Assembly: GCF_900186465.1 (NCBI RefSeq)
Contig: NZ_LT891956.1
Coordinates: 130,482-194,481 of the forward strand
DNA from: Centipeda felix
GTDB taxonomy: Bacteria; Bacillota; Negativicutes; Selenomonadales; Selenomonadaceae
Direction: 5' to 3'
DNA length: 64,000 nucleotides
Position 1 is the stretch's first letter; every line of letters starts with the position of its first letter. The notes under the pieces are model-generated. The model made no database searches. It was not told the origin of the DNA and saw only the letters and a list, made by a program, of their open reading frames with translations. Below, piece after piece: positions 17,641 to 26,261 of the stretch. A program made the position numbers and the translations under genes.

Positions 17641-17872
17641 AGCATTGACTCCTTTCAACGTGCCTGTTCTAATGAGAATATATCCATCCCATTGATAACA
17701 TAGCCAATCGTATGCGTAAATGGGGCAAACGTAGGGGATGAGGCGGGACTCATTCCGTTTGGCTGCTGCATTATGGCGGTGATATTAGACGGGAGCAGAG
17801 TCCCGTCATTTCGTGGAGGCGCGCATGCCGTGCCCTGTCTGTTCTCTGCGCTTTCTTAAAGTTTCCGCATAC
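17641..17872. other. Non-coding gap upstream of the autotransporter
   Basis: It holds the autotransporter ribosome site and presumably its promoter on the minus strand. A widely spaced inverted repeat (GGCGGGACT near 17752 and AGTCCCGTC near 17810) is visible. I see no gene. Confidence 0.5.
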
Positions 17873-17914
17873 AAATAGGACTGTAGTGCGACACTGCGCG
17901 TTACAGTCCTATTT
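17873..17914. terminator. Bidirectional terminator after WG gene 3
   Basis: Perfect 13-bp inverted repeat AAATAGGACTGTA / TACAGTCCTATTT, 16-base loop, at the 3' side of the minus-strand WG gene 3. Confidence 0.75.
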
Positions 17915-17996
17915 CGACGCATTATATGTTGTTGAGGGAAGATGATGTTTTACTGAAGAGAGGTGAGTGCCGTCTTAGCCGTGCGTGTGCAGCCTG

Positions 17997-19516
17997 TCAA
18001 AAGGTACCCGCCACGTCGTACGCAGGGGCGATGACGATCGTGCCCGCGTGGTCGATGAAGCCCCACTTGTCCCCGATCTTCGCGGGTGCAAGTTCCGATG
18101 CAAAGTCACCGAGCGTCGTGATCATGCTCGGGACGAGAAAGGGTACACGCCCCGTCTTGTCGATGAAGAAGCTCTTTCCTCCCTTGGAGACGACGGCGAG
18201 ATCCTCGTGGAAGTCATGCGCCTCCTCGTAGGCAGGCGCGATTGCGATCTGTCCGTCGCGCCCGACAAAGCCCCACTTGTCGCCGTCCTTCACCGCAGCC
18301 ATATCCTCGGAGAAGCGGTGCATCTCGTTGTATTTTGGTTCGACGATGTATGCGCCCTTCTCGTTCACGCAGCCCCATTTGCCCTTGACGACAACGAGTG
18401 CCATGCCGTCCACATAGGTGGAGTTGTAGTTGTTCTTTGGCGATACGATCTCATTGCCGCTGTGGTCGATGTACCCGCGCTTGATCTTCGGATCGGTATA
18501 TAGATCCGTACCGAGTGAGAGGAAGCCCGAGGCAAAGGCGGCAACGCCGATGGCGGCGCCGAGGAAGTTGGTCGATTTTACCTTACGATGTACCTCTGCC
18601 GTACCGTTGCTGAATGGCAGAACGGTCTCATAGCGCGCATCGAATTGTTTTGTACCGGTCTTGTCGATGAAGATCCAGTTCTTTTTGCTCTGCACGCCCG
18701 CGAGCCCCTCGCTGAATCCGCCCGCAACGTCGCGGAACTGCGGCGCGATGACCATTGTCCCGCTTTTGTCGATGAATCCCCATTTCCCTTTGACCGCCAC
18801 TGCCGCAAGCCCCTCGCTGAAGATCATGGCGAGCCCGTATTGGGGGGCAATCACCTCTGTGCCGTCCATGTTGATGAAGCCGACGCGTCCCTTGTTGTCT
18901 TCAACGCTCGCAAGTCCCTCGGAGAAGACGCCGATGTTCTGATAGGATTTCTCAGTCAGGCGTGTCCCGTCTGCACGGTAGAATGTCCATGACTTGTCCT
19001 TTGCCTGTACGAGAGAAATGCCATGCAGGGCGGGGACGATGTCGCGCTGCTGGCGTGGGAGGAAGACGTTGCCCTCCATGTCGTAGCAGTCCCATGTTCC
19101 GTTCGTGTTCTGTACGACAATGTCGCTTTCTTCAAACGGCTCGATGCTCTTGTACATCATGGGGACGATGAGCTTGCCCGTATCGCGGAAAACGCCCCAT
19201 TTTTTGCCTTGGCGCGCAGAGACATAGCCCGATGTATAGGGGGTGAGCTCATCGTACTCCGGCGGAATGACGAATTCTCCTGCGGTATTGATTGCGCCCC
19301 ATTTTTTGCCCTGCTGTACGAACGAGAGCGGTGTGGTGCTCGTGGCTGGCTCTGTCTTTTGCTTGTCCAGCAGGACCTCTACGCCGCTGTAGAACGCGTT
19401 GCGGATCGGTTCCTTTGCCGCCTCGCCTACGGTGCTTGTGACAGGAAGCCTGCCGCTGTAAATGCGGCGATGGAACGGAGCAGCCTGTGTTTTGTACGTA
19501 ACATGATGCGCCTCAT
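17997..19516 (-). pseudogene. Secreted WG-repeat protein 3, frameshifted in the signal peptide
   Basis: The main frame (from about 19440 down to 17997) encodes roughly 480 residues of WG repeats (GKKWGAINTAG, GKKWGVFRDTG, GTWDCYDMEG, GRVGFINMDG, GKWGFIDKSG, GKWGCVNEKG, DKWGFVGRDG, DKWGFIDHAG), close to WG protein 2. The expected start at 19516 or 19504 gives a good signal peptide (MLRTKHRLLRSIAAFTAAGF) but hits a TAG at 19429-19427. A single-base change near 19430-19450 would join it to the main frame at VTSTVGEAAKEP. Without this, the first ATG in the main frame is at 19160, which lacks a signal and the first two repeats. A sequencing error or a real mutation are both possible. Confidence 0.75.
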
Positions 19517-19582
19517 CTCCTTTGCAATGAACACTCCTATGTGCACAGCATACCGCATTTTCCTGTGCAATACAATCTTTAT

Positions 19583-20413
19583 TCAGCAGTTCCCACGATG
19601 GACGTGCCGCAGATGGCGGCGTGCGATCGCCGTGAGGCGGTCGATGTCCGCAATCGGTGTCGGCGGCGCGCTCATGCGGTGGCGCGGGAAATAGCGGCTG
19701 ATGTGGAGCGGGAGGTCGGGCGAGAGGGCGGCGAGCCAGCGTGCCTCGGCGTCCATGTCGGCGGGACTGTCGTTCATGCCGGGGATGATGAGGGTCGTCA
19801 CCTCAACGTGGACGCCTGCGCGGACGGCGTGCGTGATGGTCTCGCGCACGGTCATGAGGTCGCCGCCGAGCCGTCGGTAGAAGTCCTCGCGCCAGCCCTT
19901 GAGGTCGATGTTCATCGCGTCGACGTGCGGGAGGAGGCGCGCGAGCGGCTCTGCGCAGATCGTGCCGTTCGTGACGAGGACGACGGCGAGCCCTGCCGCG
20001 TGGAGGAGCGGCGCCGTATCCATGATGTACTCATAGCTGATGAGAGGCTCGTTGTAGGTGAACGCAACGCCGAGATTGCCGTGCGGGGCGGCACTCAGCT
20101 CCTGTGCGAGGGCGGCGAGACGCGCGGGCGGTACGTTCTCGGTCGGTATGGCGGCATCTGCCGCCGCGATGTCCGCGTTCTGGCAGAACGGGCAGGCGAG
20201 ATTGCACCCATAGCTGCCGACGGAGAGGATCGCGCGGCCGGGGTGGAAGTGATAGAGCGGCTTTTTCTCGATGGGGTCGAGTGCGAGCGCGGTCAGCCGC
20301 CCGTAGTTCGTCGGACGGATGACGCCGCCGACGTTCGTGCGGGCGCGGCAGAAGCCCGTCTCATCCTCACGCAGGCGGCAGGCGTGGGGACAGAGACTGC
20401 ATACTGCCGTCAC
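19583..20413 (-). CDS. amrS: AmmeMemoRadiSam system radical SAM enzyme
   Basis: A 276-residue radical SAM protein. The [4Fe-4S]/SAM motif CNLACPFC (CxxxCxxC) lies at about residues 70-77, and an N-terminal pair of Cys motifs (CSLCPHAC, GFCRAR) is typical of the pyruvate-formate-lyase-activase-like AmrS group. Conserved parts include FTYNEPLISYEY, NGTICAEPL and NIDLKGW. The C-terminus ends HLRHVHRGNC, shorter than some homologues that carry an extra Cys-rich tail. The ATG overlaps the stop of the Memo-AMMECR1 gene upstream, so the two are translationally coupled. The three-part system is widespread, but its substrate is not established. Confidence 0.88.
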   Translation of the reverse strand: MTAVCSLCPHACRLREDETGFCRARTNVGGVIRPTNYGRLTALALDPIEKKPLYHFHPGRAILSVGSYGCNLACPFCQNADIAAADAAIPTENVPPARLAALAQELSAAPHGNLGVAFTYNEPLISYEYIMDTAPLLHAAGLAVVLVTNGTICAEPLARLLPHVDAMNIDLKGWREDFYRRLGGDLMTVRETITHAVRAGVHVEVTTLIIPGMNDSPADMDAEARWLAALSPDLPLHISRYFPRHRMSAPPTPIADIDRLTAIARRHLRHVHRGNC

Positions 20414-21792
20414 GCGTGACGCTCCGACGTGAACCGCCAGATGCGGATCTCGGCGTCCTCGGGGATGCCCGCCTTTTTGCGGGCGGCGCGCAGCTGCTCC
20501 TCGGCAGTCTCTGTGCCGGGGGCAGCGGGGAGCATGACGCCCTTGCGCCCGCGCGACTCGGCGATGATGCCGTAGGTTTTCGGGTCGAGCGCATCTGCGC
20601 CGTCCACGAGCTCTGGTTCGCTGAGCACATCGACCGTGATGTCGAGCGTGTCCAGTTCCTCCTCCGTCACGGGGGCGACGTGGGTGTCGTTTCGTGCGGC
20701 GTGCGCGGCATTGCGCGTGATCTCGTCGGCGATGTTCTTTGCCGACGGCTCGAACGTGCCGTACGTCCCGCGCGGCGCGCCGTCCCGTGTGAGCGTCACA
20801 TAGACTCCCGCGCGCCCTGCCATCTCCTCCGGGAGCTCTGCGGGCACGGGCGGCAGTTTCCCCGTACGGACGATCGTCTCCACGGCGCGGCGGGCGAGCC
20901 GCACGTAGTCGTCCTCTGCTGCGCGGCGTTCCTCGCGGGCGCGCCGCTCCAGCATCTCATATCGCTCCACGAAGCTGCGGCGCGGATCTTCGCGCATCAC
21001 CTTGAACGACACGAGCCCGTAGCCGACGCCCGTCGTCCCCTGATAGGAGAGCTTTTTGATCTTCAGTGCACGCGCGTCGAGCACGCCCGCCAGCATCCAC
21101 AGCCCGCGCAGGGCGCACTCCGCCGCCGGCTGATAGATCGCGGGATCCATGCGCAGGAGCTTTAGAAAGTCGCCCTCCTCCAGATACTTCATGCACGCCT
21201 TGTCAAACCGCGGCCCCTCGGGCGCAAAGCCGCGCGGCGCGTCGGGCGTCAGACGGTGGGAGAGATCACCGCTCGCGAAAAAGACCGCCCGCCGTCCGAG
21301 CTCCTCCGCCACGCGGGAGATGCACCGGCCGAACACATAGTGCTCCTTGGGCGAGAGCCCCGAGACCCCGACGCGCACGAGACGAAAGTCCGCCGTGTGT
21401 GTCTCAAGGAAGGAGAGCGGCACCATCACCCCGTGATCGAGCGCGGCACCCCGTCCGCCGACGCCGCCCGCCGCGATCCCCTCGGCGGATGCCGCTTTTG
21501 CGAGCTCCTTGGCAAAGGGCTCATCGTAGTCCGCCATGACGCGCAGATCGGGCGCGCCGAACGCGGCGAAGTCCCCCGACGCCATCTCGCCCGGCGCGAT
21601 GTGGAAGTAGTCTGCGTACATCACCGTGTGCGGGCTCGCGACGATCACCGTCTCGGGCGCGAGCTCTGCCGCCTCCTTCATCGCGCGTTCATAAGCGTTA
21701 AGTGTCAGTTGGAGCTTTCGCTCCTCGCCCTGTCCGACCTCCGGCAGGAGGAGCGGCGGGTGCGGTACGGCATATGCGGCAACGATGGACAT
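20410..21792 (-). CDS. Memo-like/AMMECR1 fusion protein of the AmmeMemoRadiSam system
   Basis: A 460-residue two-domain protein. The N-terminal part (about residues 1-265) is a class III extradiol dioxygenase/Memo-like domain (AYAVPHPPLLLPEVG at the start, SPHTVMY, GVSGLSPKEHYVFG, FFASGDLSHRL). The C-terminal part (about residues 285-455) is AMMECR1 (ARRAVETIVRTGKLP, GTYGTFEPS, ITRNAAHAARNDTH, DITVDVLSEPELV). ATG 21792 has AGAGGAGG about 7 bases upstream. Fusion of the A and B parts followed by the radical SAM gene is the usual form in Firmicutes. The reaction is unknown; Memo proteins can bind metal, and the dioxygenase label is by fold only. Confidence 0.9.
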   Translation of the reverse strand: MSIVAAYAVPHPPLLLPEVGQGEERKLQLTLNAYERAMKEAAELAPETVIVASPHTVMYADYFHIAPGEMASGDFAAFGAPDLRVMADYDEPFAKELAKAASAEGIAAGGVGGRGAALDHGVMVPLSFLETHTADFRLVRVGVSGLSPKEHYVFGRCISRVAEELGRRAVFFASGDLSHRLTPDAPRGFAPEGPRFDKACMKYLEEGDFLKLLRMDPAIYQPAAECALRGLWMLAGVLDARALKIKKLSYQGTTGVGYGLVSFKVMREDPRRSFVERYEMLERRAREERRAAEDDYVRLARRAVETIVRTGKLPPVPAELPEEMAGRAGVYVTLTRDGAPRGTYGTFEPSAKNIADEITRNAAHAARNDTHVAPVTEEELDTLDITVDVLSEPELVDGADALDPKTYGIIAESRGRKGVMLPAAPGTETAEEQLRAARKKAGIPEDAEIRIWRFTSERHA

Positions 21793-22105
21793 AACGATAC
21801 CTCCTCTTCGGTATATTATTATATGGATTCGACGCGCGGGGCGAAAGCCCTGCATTTTTCATTGATCCGATGCGTGCAGCACGGTATGCCGGGAGGGGTG
21901 AAGGACGCACGAAGAGATAAAAAACCGCGATGCTTTGGAGGCGGACGGGACATGGTGTATAAGCATCTCTCTCGCCTCTGTATAGGGATGAGGTGCGCTG
22001 GCAAGAGGAGTACGCGCGCCGCAGAAGGTGCGATAAAATGGCTTTATCACTTCGATTGGAATTGTCGGATCGGAGTGATTCGACCGATGTGTCGACATAT
22101 GTATG
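21793..22105. other. Non-coding leader region upstream of the Memo-AMMECR1 gene
   Basis: About 310 bases with no convincing gene on either strand. The minus strand must hold the promoter of the Memo-AMMECR1/AmrS pair. I looked for riboswitch cores and found none that I could support. Confidence 0.5.
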
Positions 22106-22147
22106 AAAACAGCCTCCTGTATCGATCATGATGCAGAAGGCTGTTTT
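22106..22147 (-). terminator. Terminator after the DUF554 gene
   Basis: AAAACAGCCT / AGGCTGTTTTT with a loop of about 20 bases; on the minus strand it lies 5 bases after the DUF554 stop. Confidence 0.75.
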
Positions 22148-22151
22148 TCAC

Positions 22152-22871
22152 TCACCCCATCCCCCAGAGAGCGGCGATGACGAGGGCGGGGAGGAAGTTC
22201 GCGACGCGGATGTTCGGCAGGCCGAGGAGGTTCGTCCCGATGGCAAAGATGAGGATGTTGCCGACGCAGCTGAGCCCGGCGAGGGCGCTGTCCGTCATGT
22301 AGGGAGCGAGCAGTCCCGCGAGGGAAAAGATCGCGCCCTGAAAGAGCCCGACGGAGACGGAGGAGAAGATGCAGCCCTTGCCGAGGGTCGCCGTGAGAAG
22401 CATGATGATGACGCCGTCGAGGACGCTCTTGGTAAAGAGGACGGACGGGTCGCCGAGCAGGCGGTCGTTGATCGAGCCGATGACCGCCATGGCGCCGATG
22501 CAGACCGTGAGCGAGGCGGTGACGAAGCCGTCGATAAACCGCGTATCGCCCGCGCTGCCCGAGACGCGCTTCAGCCACGCGCCGAACGCGGTCATGCGCG
22601 CCTCGATGTTCAGCAGCTCGCCGACGAGACCACCGACGATGAGGCTCGTGATCATCATGTAGATGCCGCCGAGCGCGAGCTGCCCGTCCGCATTGGCGCT
22701 GAGCATCGTGCGCAGCGTGCCGCCGAGCCCGAGGAACATCACGGCGAGCGCACAGGCGCGCATCAGGGTCTCCTGCACGCGCTCCGCGATAAAGCGGCCG
22801 CAGCCGAGCCCCAGGATGCCCCCGAGCGCGATGGCGGCGACGTTGGCGATGATTCCGATACCGGGGAGCAT
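22152..22871 (-). CDS. DUF554 family membrane protein
   Basis: A 239-residue integral membrane protein of the DUF554 (YdfK/YqgA) family with about seven hydrophobic segments. Family marks include the N-terminal GIGIIANVAAIALGGILG, FLGLGGTL, SLIVGGLVGELLNIE and DGFVTASLTVCIGAMAVIGS. The function of DUF554 proteins is not known; a transporter role has been guessed. It is a single-gene unit on the minus strand with its own terminator. Confidence 0.9.
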   Translation of the reverse strand: MLPGIGIIANVAAIALGGILGLGCGRFIAERVQETLMRACALAVMFLGLGGTLRTMLSANADGQLALGGIYMMITSLIVGGLVGELLNIEARMTAFGAWLKRVSGSAGDTRFIDGFVTASLTVCIGAMAVIGSINDRLLGDPSVLFTKSVLDGVIIMLLTATLGKGCIFSSVSVGLFQGAIFSLAGLLAPYMTDSALAGLSCVGNILIFAIGTNLLGLPNIRVANFLPALVIAALWGMG

Positions 22872-22974
22872 CGTCCCACCCCTTTTCCCATTTCGTGATG
22901 GTATATTCTACTCCATTTCACGGTGGATGTAAAATGAAGATATGTGATGTGACGATCCGTATCAATGACGGAGG

Positions 22975-23145
22975 GGGGGGCAGCGCCTCATCTGGCCGAT
23001 CCCCCGAAGGGGGGCACGCCCCCTTCGGCTCGCTGCGCTCGCCACTTCCCCGTAGATGGGGAAGCTATTATGCCGTTACTCCCCGAAGCCTCCCCCGTAT
23101 GACGGGGGAGGGGGACCGCTTGCGGTGGTGGGGGCACACTGATTC
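22975..23145. repeat. Cluster of GC-rich palindromes (intergenic repeat)
   Basis: Three close inverted repeats: CGAAGGGGGGC / GCCCCCTTCG (about 23005-23030), CTTCCCC / GGGGAAG (about 23046-23063) and CCTCCCCCGT / ACGGGGGAGG (about 23091-23112), embedded in purine/pyrimidine-biased runs. No gene is credible here. This looks like a chromosomal intergenic palindromic repeat; only one copy is in the window. Confidence 0.65.
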
Positions 23146-23227
23146 CTGTATACATACAGATTCCATAGACATTTAGTGCTTTATCATGGTAAAATGTGCG
23201 CATATTTTTTTTTCGGAGGGATCTTGT

Positions 23228-24589
23228 ATGGAATCGTTTCTTCCCGTACTGAATGCGGTGGACTCCTTCCTCTGGGGGGCGCCGCTCATCGTCCTGCTCG
23301 TGGGGACAGGCATCATGCTGACGCTGCGTCTCTCGCTGATCCAGGTGCGCCGCCTGCCGCGTGCACTTGCGCTCATCCTCAAGGCAAAGAACCGCGGAGA
23401 GGGCGATGTATCGAGCTTTAAGGCACTCTGCGTCGCGCTTGCCGCGACCATCGGTACGGGCAATATCGTCGGCGTCGCGACGGCGGTCAAGGTCGGCGGC
23501 CCCGGTGCGATTTTCTGGATGTGGATGGCGGCGTTCTTCGGCATGGCGACGAAGTACGCGGAGGGACTGCTCGCCGTGAAGTATCGTACGACGGATGAGC
23601 GCGGCGAGATCGCAGGCGGCCCGATGTACTACATCCGTCACGGCATGGGGGAGAAATATCGCCCGCTCGCAGGATTTTTTGCGTGTGCGGCGGTGCTTGT
23701 CGCATTCTTCGGCATCGGGACATTTCCGCAGGTCAACGCCATTGTGGACTCGGCAGAACTGTCCTTCGGCGTGCCGCGTCTCGTGACGGATATCGCCCTC
23801 ACGGTGCTGATCGCGGCGATCACCATCGGCGGCCTTCGGAGCATTGCCGAGGTGGCCTCGCGCATCATTCCCTTTATGGCGGTTCTCTACATAGTCATCA
23901 GCGTCGGCATCATCGTGATGCACATCGACGGCATCCCCGCGGCGATCGGCCTGATCCTCGACGGGGCATTCACCGGCACGGCGGCAGCAGGCGGCTTTGC
24001 GGGCTCCACGATCATGATGGCGATGCAGAACGGCATTGCACGCGGCGTCTTCTCCAATGAGTCCGGTCTCGGCTCTGCGCCGATTGCAGCGGCGGCGGCA
24101 AAGACGAAGGAGCCCGCCGAGCAGGGCCTGATCTCCATGACGGGCACCTTCATCGACACGATCATCATCTGTACCATGACGGGGCTCGTCCTCGTCCTCA
24201 CGGGAGCATGGCAGAGCGACACGGCGGGCGCGGCGATGACGGGCGCGGCATTCACGGGCGCGTACGGGCACATCGGCGGCGCACTGCTCACCATCTCGCT
24301 CGCTCTCTTCGCCTTTACGACCATCCTCGGATGGAACTACTACGGCGAGCGCGCCATCCTCTACCTCGCGGGCGTGCGTGCGATTCTGCCGTACCGCTTC
24401 GTCTTTATCGCGCTCATCGCCTGCGGTGCCTTCCTAAAACTCGAGGCGATCTGGGTCCTCGCCGACATCGTCAACGGTCTCATGGCGATCCCGAACCTCA
24501 TCGCGCTCATCGCCCTCTCGGGCGTCGTCGTCCACGAGACGCGCCGGTATCTCGACAAAGTGAAGCGTAGCAAGCGGATGCGGCGGTAG
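23228..24589 (+). CDS. Alanine/glycine:cation symporter (AGCS family)
   Basis: A 453-residue inner-membrane protein with about 11 hydrophobic segments. The family signatures are clear: TIGTGNIVGVATA near residue 76, GPGAIFWMWMAAFFGMATKYAEG near residue 96 (seen as GPGAIFWMW and MATKYAEG), GGPMYYI near residue 134, and NESGLGSAP near residue 278. These carriers import alanine or glycine with sodium or protons. ATG 23228 follows GGAGGG at a spacing of about 8. It stands alone between a palindrome cluster and a terminator at 24745, and is transcribed on the plus strand. Amino-acid preference cannot be read from sequence. Confidence 0.93.
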   Translation: MESFLPVLNAVDSFLWGAPLIVLLVGTGIMLTLRLSLIQVRRLPRALALILKAKNRGEGDVSSFKALCVALAATIGTGNIVGVATAVKVGGPGAIFWMWMAAFFGMATKYAEGLLAVKYRTTDERGEIAGGPMYYIRHGMGEKYRPLAGFFACAAVLVAFFGIGTFPQVNAIVDSAELSFGVPRLVTDIALTVLIAAITIGGLRSIAEVASRIIPFMAVLYIVISVGIIVMHIDGIPAAIGLILDGAFTGTAAAGGFAGSTIMMAMQNGIARGVFSNESGLGSAPIAAAAAKTKEPAEQGLISMTGTFIDTIIICTMTGLVLVLTGAWQSDTAGAAMTGAAFTGAYGHIGGALLTISLALFAFTTILGWNYYGERAILYLAGVRAILPYRFVFIALIACGAFLKLEAIWVLADIVNGLMAIPNLIALIALSGVVVHETRRYLDKVKRSKRMRR

Positions 24590-24744
24590 GCAGGTATTTC
24601 TTGTGTGGCTGGATATTGCTATGCGATTCTGTAGGAGAAAACTGCACCCCGTAAGGGGCAGGAACGATCACTTTCTTATGTGCAGGAAGTGATATCATGG
24701 ACATTGAGATGTATGGTAAAGCGCGGCATGACGATACGCTGCGA

Positions 24745-24791
24745 AAAAGGGAGTATTACACGCTGATTGACGTGCAATACTCCCTTTTTAA
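24745..24791 (+). terminator. Terminator downstream of the AGCS symporter
   Basis: AAAAAGGGAGTATT / AATACTCCCTTTTT, perfect 14-bp stem with an 18-base loop. A 48-codon ORF (about 24699-24845) runs through it and is therefore doubtful. Confidence 0.8.
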
Positions 24792-24820
24792 TTGTGTCGA
24801 AAGAACTGCTTCAGCCTTTT

Positions 24821-24983
24821 GGGCATCAGTGATAAATACATCGTGATCATCGCGGCGCATCTTTTTTGTCCGAACTTCGTCGGAAAATCCTTCACAGAGA
24901 ACTACTCTGTCTCCGGGGTGCTTCCTCGTTCAGACGAAAAGTCTACGCCCCAATCTGAAGACCTATTTTATCGGTGATTCCTT
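24821..24983. repeat. Dispersed repeat (locus 2 of 6)
   Basis: Ends ATCAGTGATAAA and TTTTATCGGTGATTCC; the interior keeps AAAATCCTTCACAGAG and AAGTCTACGCC. It overlaps the last codons of the aldolase gene at 24963, whose final residues ESPIK and stop codon are encoded by the repeat end. Confidence 0.75.
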
Positions 24984-26234
24984 AAGTTTCGAGGTAAGAC
25001 CGGTAAGGTTGAAGCATGCAACGTAGTGATCGACACTCGCTTGAATCTTGTAGATAACGTATTTCTCGCCGTCGATGCCGCTGACCGCCAGGTTCTGATA
25101 GAGCCTTGCGATCTCCTCTTTGACACGCGGAAGATCGAAGGTGTAGTGACCGCTGATCTCTATGATCAATTGCGTCAGTTTCTCGTCCTTGAAGATATCC
25201 TCGGGTAAGAGCTGATCCTTGCCGTCGACCATCCATTTCTTCCAGCGGCCGCTCTGCACGGATTCCTCACGAAGCGCTGCGCCGAGCCCCGAGGCTTCCT
25301 TGATGAGTCCCTGTTTTACCAGACGTTCCTCGGTCTCGATGAGCTTTAGATACGCCTGCGTCTCGACTGTGCCGAACTCAGGTGCGACGTTCATCGCGGT
25401 GACGCCCAGTGCGGGATGCTCAAGGAGTGTTGCGTCGTCCAGATAATCGCCGTTGTGCTCCTTGAGGCCGACGCCGTACTTTTTTGCGACCGCAGAAAGC
25501 TCTTTGCAGGACGTGCTGTCGACATGACCAACATTTTCTGTCAGGCGCGTGAGTGTACCCGTATTGCCGACGATGAAAGCGGGGTGCGGCAGCCCCTTCG
25601 CATCCAGCTGTGCGTGCAGCTTCTCGATGAATTTTTCATAGTTCTCCGGTGATGTGAGGCCGCCGTTCGTCTCCTCCGTGCCTACCTCATAACTAACGGG
25701 CGGCAGATTGCGCTTTTTGCGCTCCGTCTCGACGTAGTCGATGAGCTCCACCGTGCGACGGATGTTTACGTCCATATCAATGACCTTGCCGACGACGTAG
25801 GGATCCTTGGTCGGGTCGATATGCAGGAGATCGAAACCGTTCTCGAGATCGACGAGGTAGGACTGCTTGCCGAGGCGCATCGCCTCATCCTCTGGCAGAT
25901 GAGCGTTCCGCTCATTGTCGCGCTGCCACGGCCCGCCGTGATCGCGGCAGAGGTAGTAAAGCCCCTCGTAGCCGACCGCCTTTGCTGTTTCTTGGATTGC
26001 TTTGTGGAAACGCGCCTGATCCCAATGGCAGACGTAACCGCCGCCCAGTTCATCCGCATCCACCTGATTGCGGCTCGCAATGAACATGAGGGGGAAATCC
26101 TTTTGCTTGGCGAGCAACATGGTTGCCTTGATGAGTGTTGGACTCATGGGTCCGATACCGACCATTGTCGCTTTTGCACTGCCTTCGAGCCGCAGCATTT
26201 TCTGAACGACTTCATGCAGGGTCATCTTTGACAT
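24963..26234 (-). CDS. D-tagatose-bisphosphate aldolase class II, non-catalytic subunit (GatZ/KbaZ-like)
   Basis: A 423-residue member of the GatZ/KbaZ family, the partner that stabilises and activates the class II tagatose-1,6-bisphosphate aldolase GatY/KbaY. Family segments: LIKATMLLAKQKDFPLMFIASRNQVD, YLCRDHGGPW, DLLHIDPT, SYEVGTEE, KEHNGDYLDD and NVAPEFG (all read in the translation). ATG 26234 has AAGGAGG 10 bases upstream. It is the last gene of a PTS operon (IIA-IIB-IIC-aldolase). No GatY/KbaY gene and no sugar-phosphate kinase is in the window, so the active enzyme would need a partner from elsewhere, or this homologue acts alone. Its last residues come from a dispersed repeat. Confidence 0.85.
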   Translation of the reverse strand: MSKMTLHEVVQKMLRLEGSAKATMVGIGPMSPTLIKATMLLAKQKDFPLMFIASRNQVDADELGGGYVCHWDQARFHKAIQETAKAVGYEGLYYLCRDHGGPWQRDNERNAHLPEDEAMRLGKQSYLVDLENGFDLLHIDPTKDPYVVGKVIDMDVNIRRTVELIDYVETERKKRNLPPVSYEVGTEETNGGLTSPENYEKFIEKLHAQLDAKGLPHPAFIVGNTGTLTRLTENVGHVDSTSCKELSAVAKKYGVGLKEHNGDYLDDATLLEHPALGVTAMNVAPEFGTVETQAYLKLIETEERLVKQGLIKEASGLGAALREESVQSGRWKKWMVDGKDQLLPEDIFKDEKLTQLIIEISGHYTFDLPRVKEEIARLYQNLAVSGIDGEKYVIYKIQASVDHYVACFNLTGLTSKLKESPIK

Positions 26235-26261
26235 GTGTAAGATCCTCCTTAGATGTATATA

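Noticed and set aside
22895-23176. 93-codon ORF through the palindrome cluster
   Set aside because: It reads straight through inverted repeats and has no family features; such ORFs are typical false calls in palindromic repeats.
24699-24845. 48-codon ORF after the AGCS symporter
   Set aside because: It runs through a strong terminator hairpin and into a dispersed repeat; ribosome site is weak.
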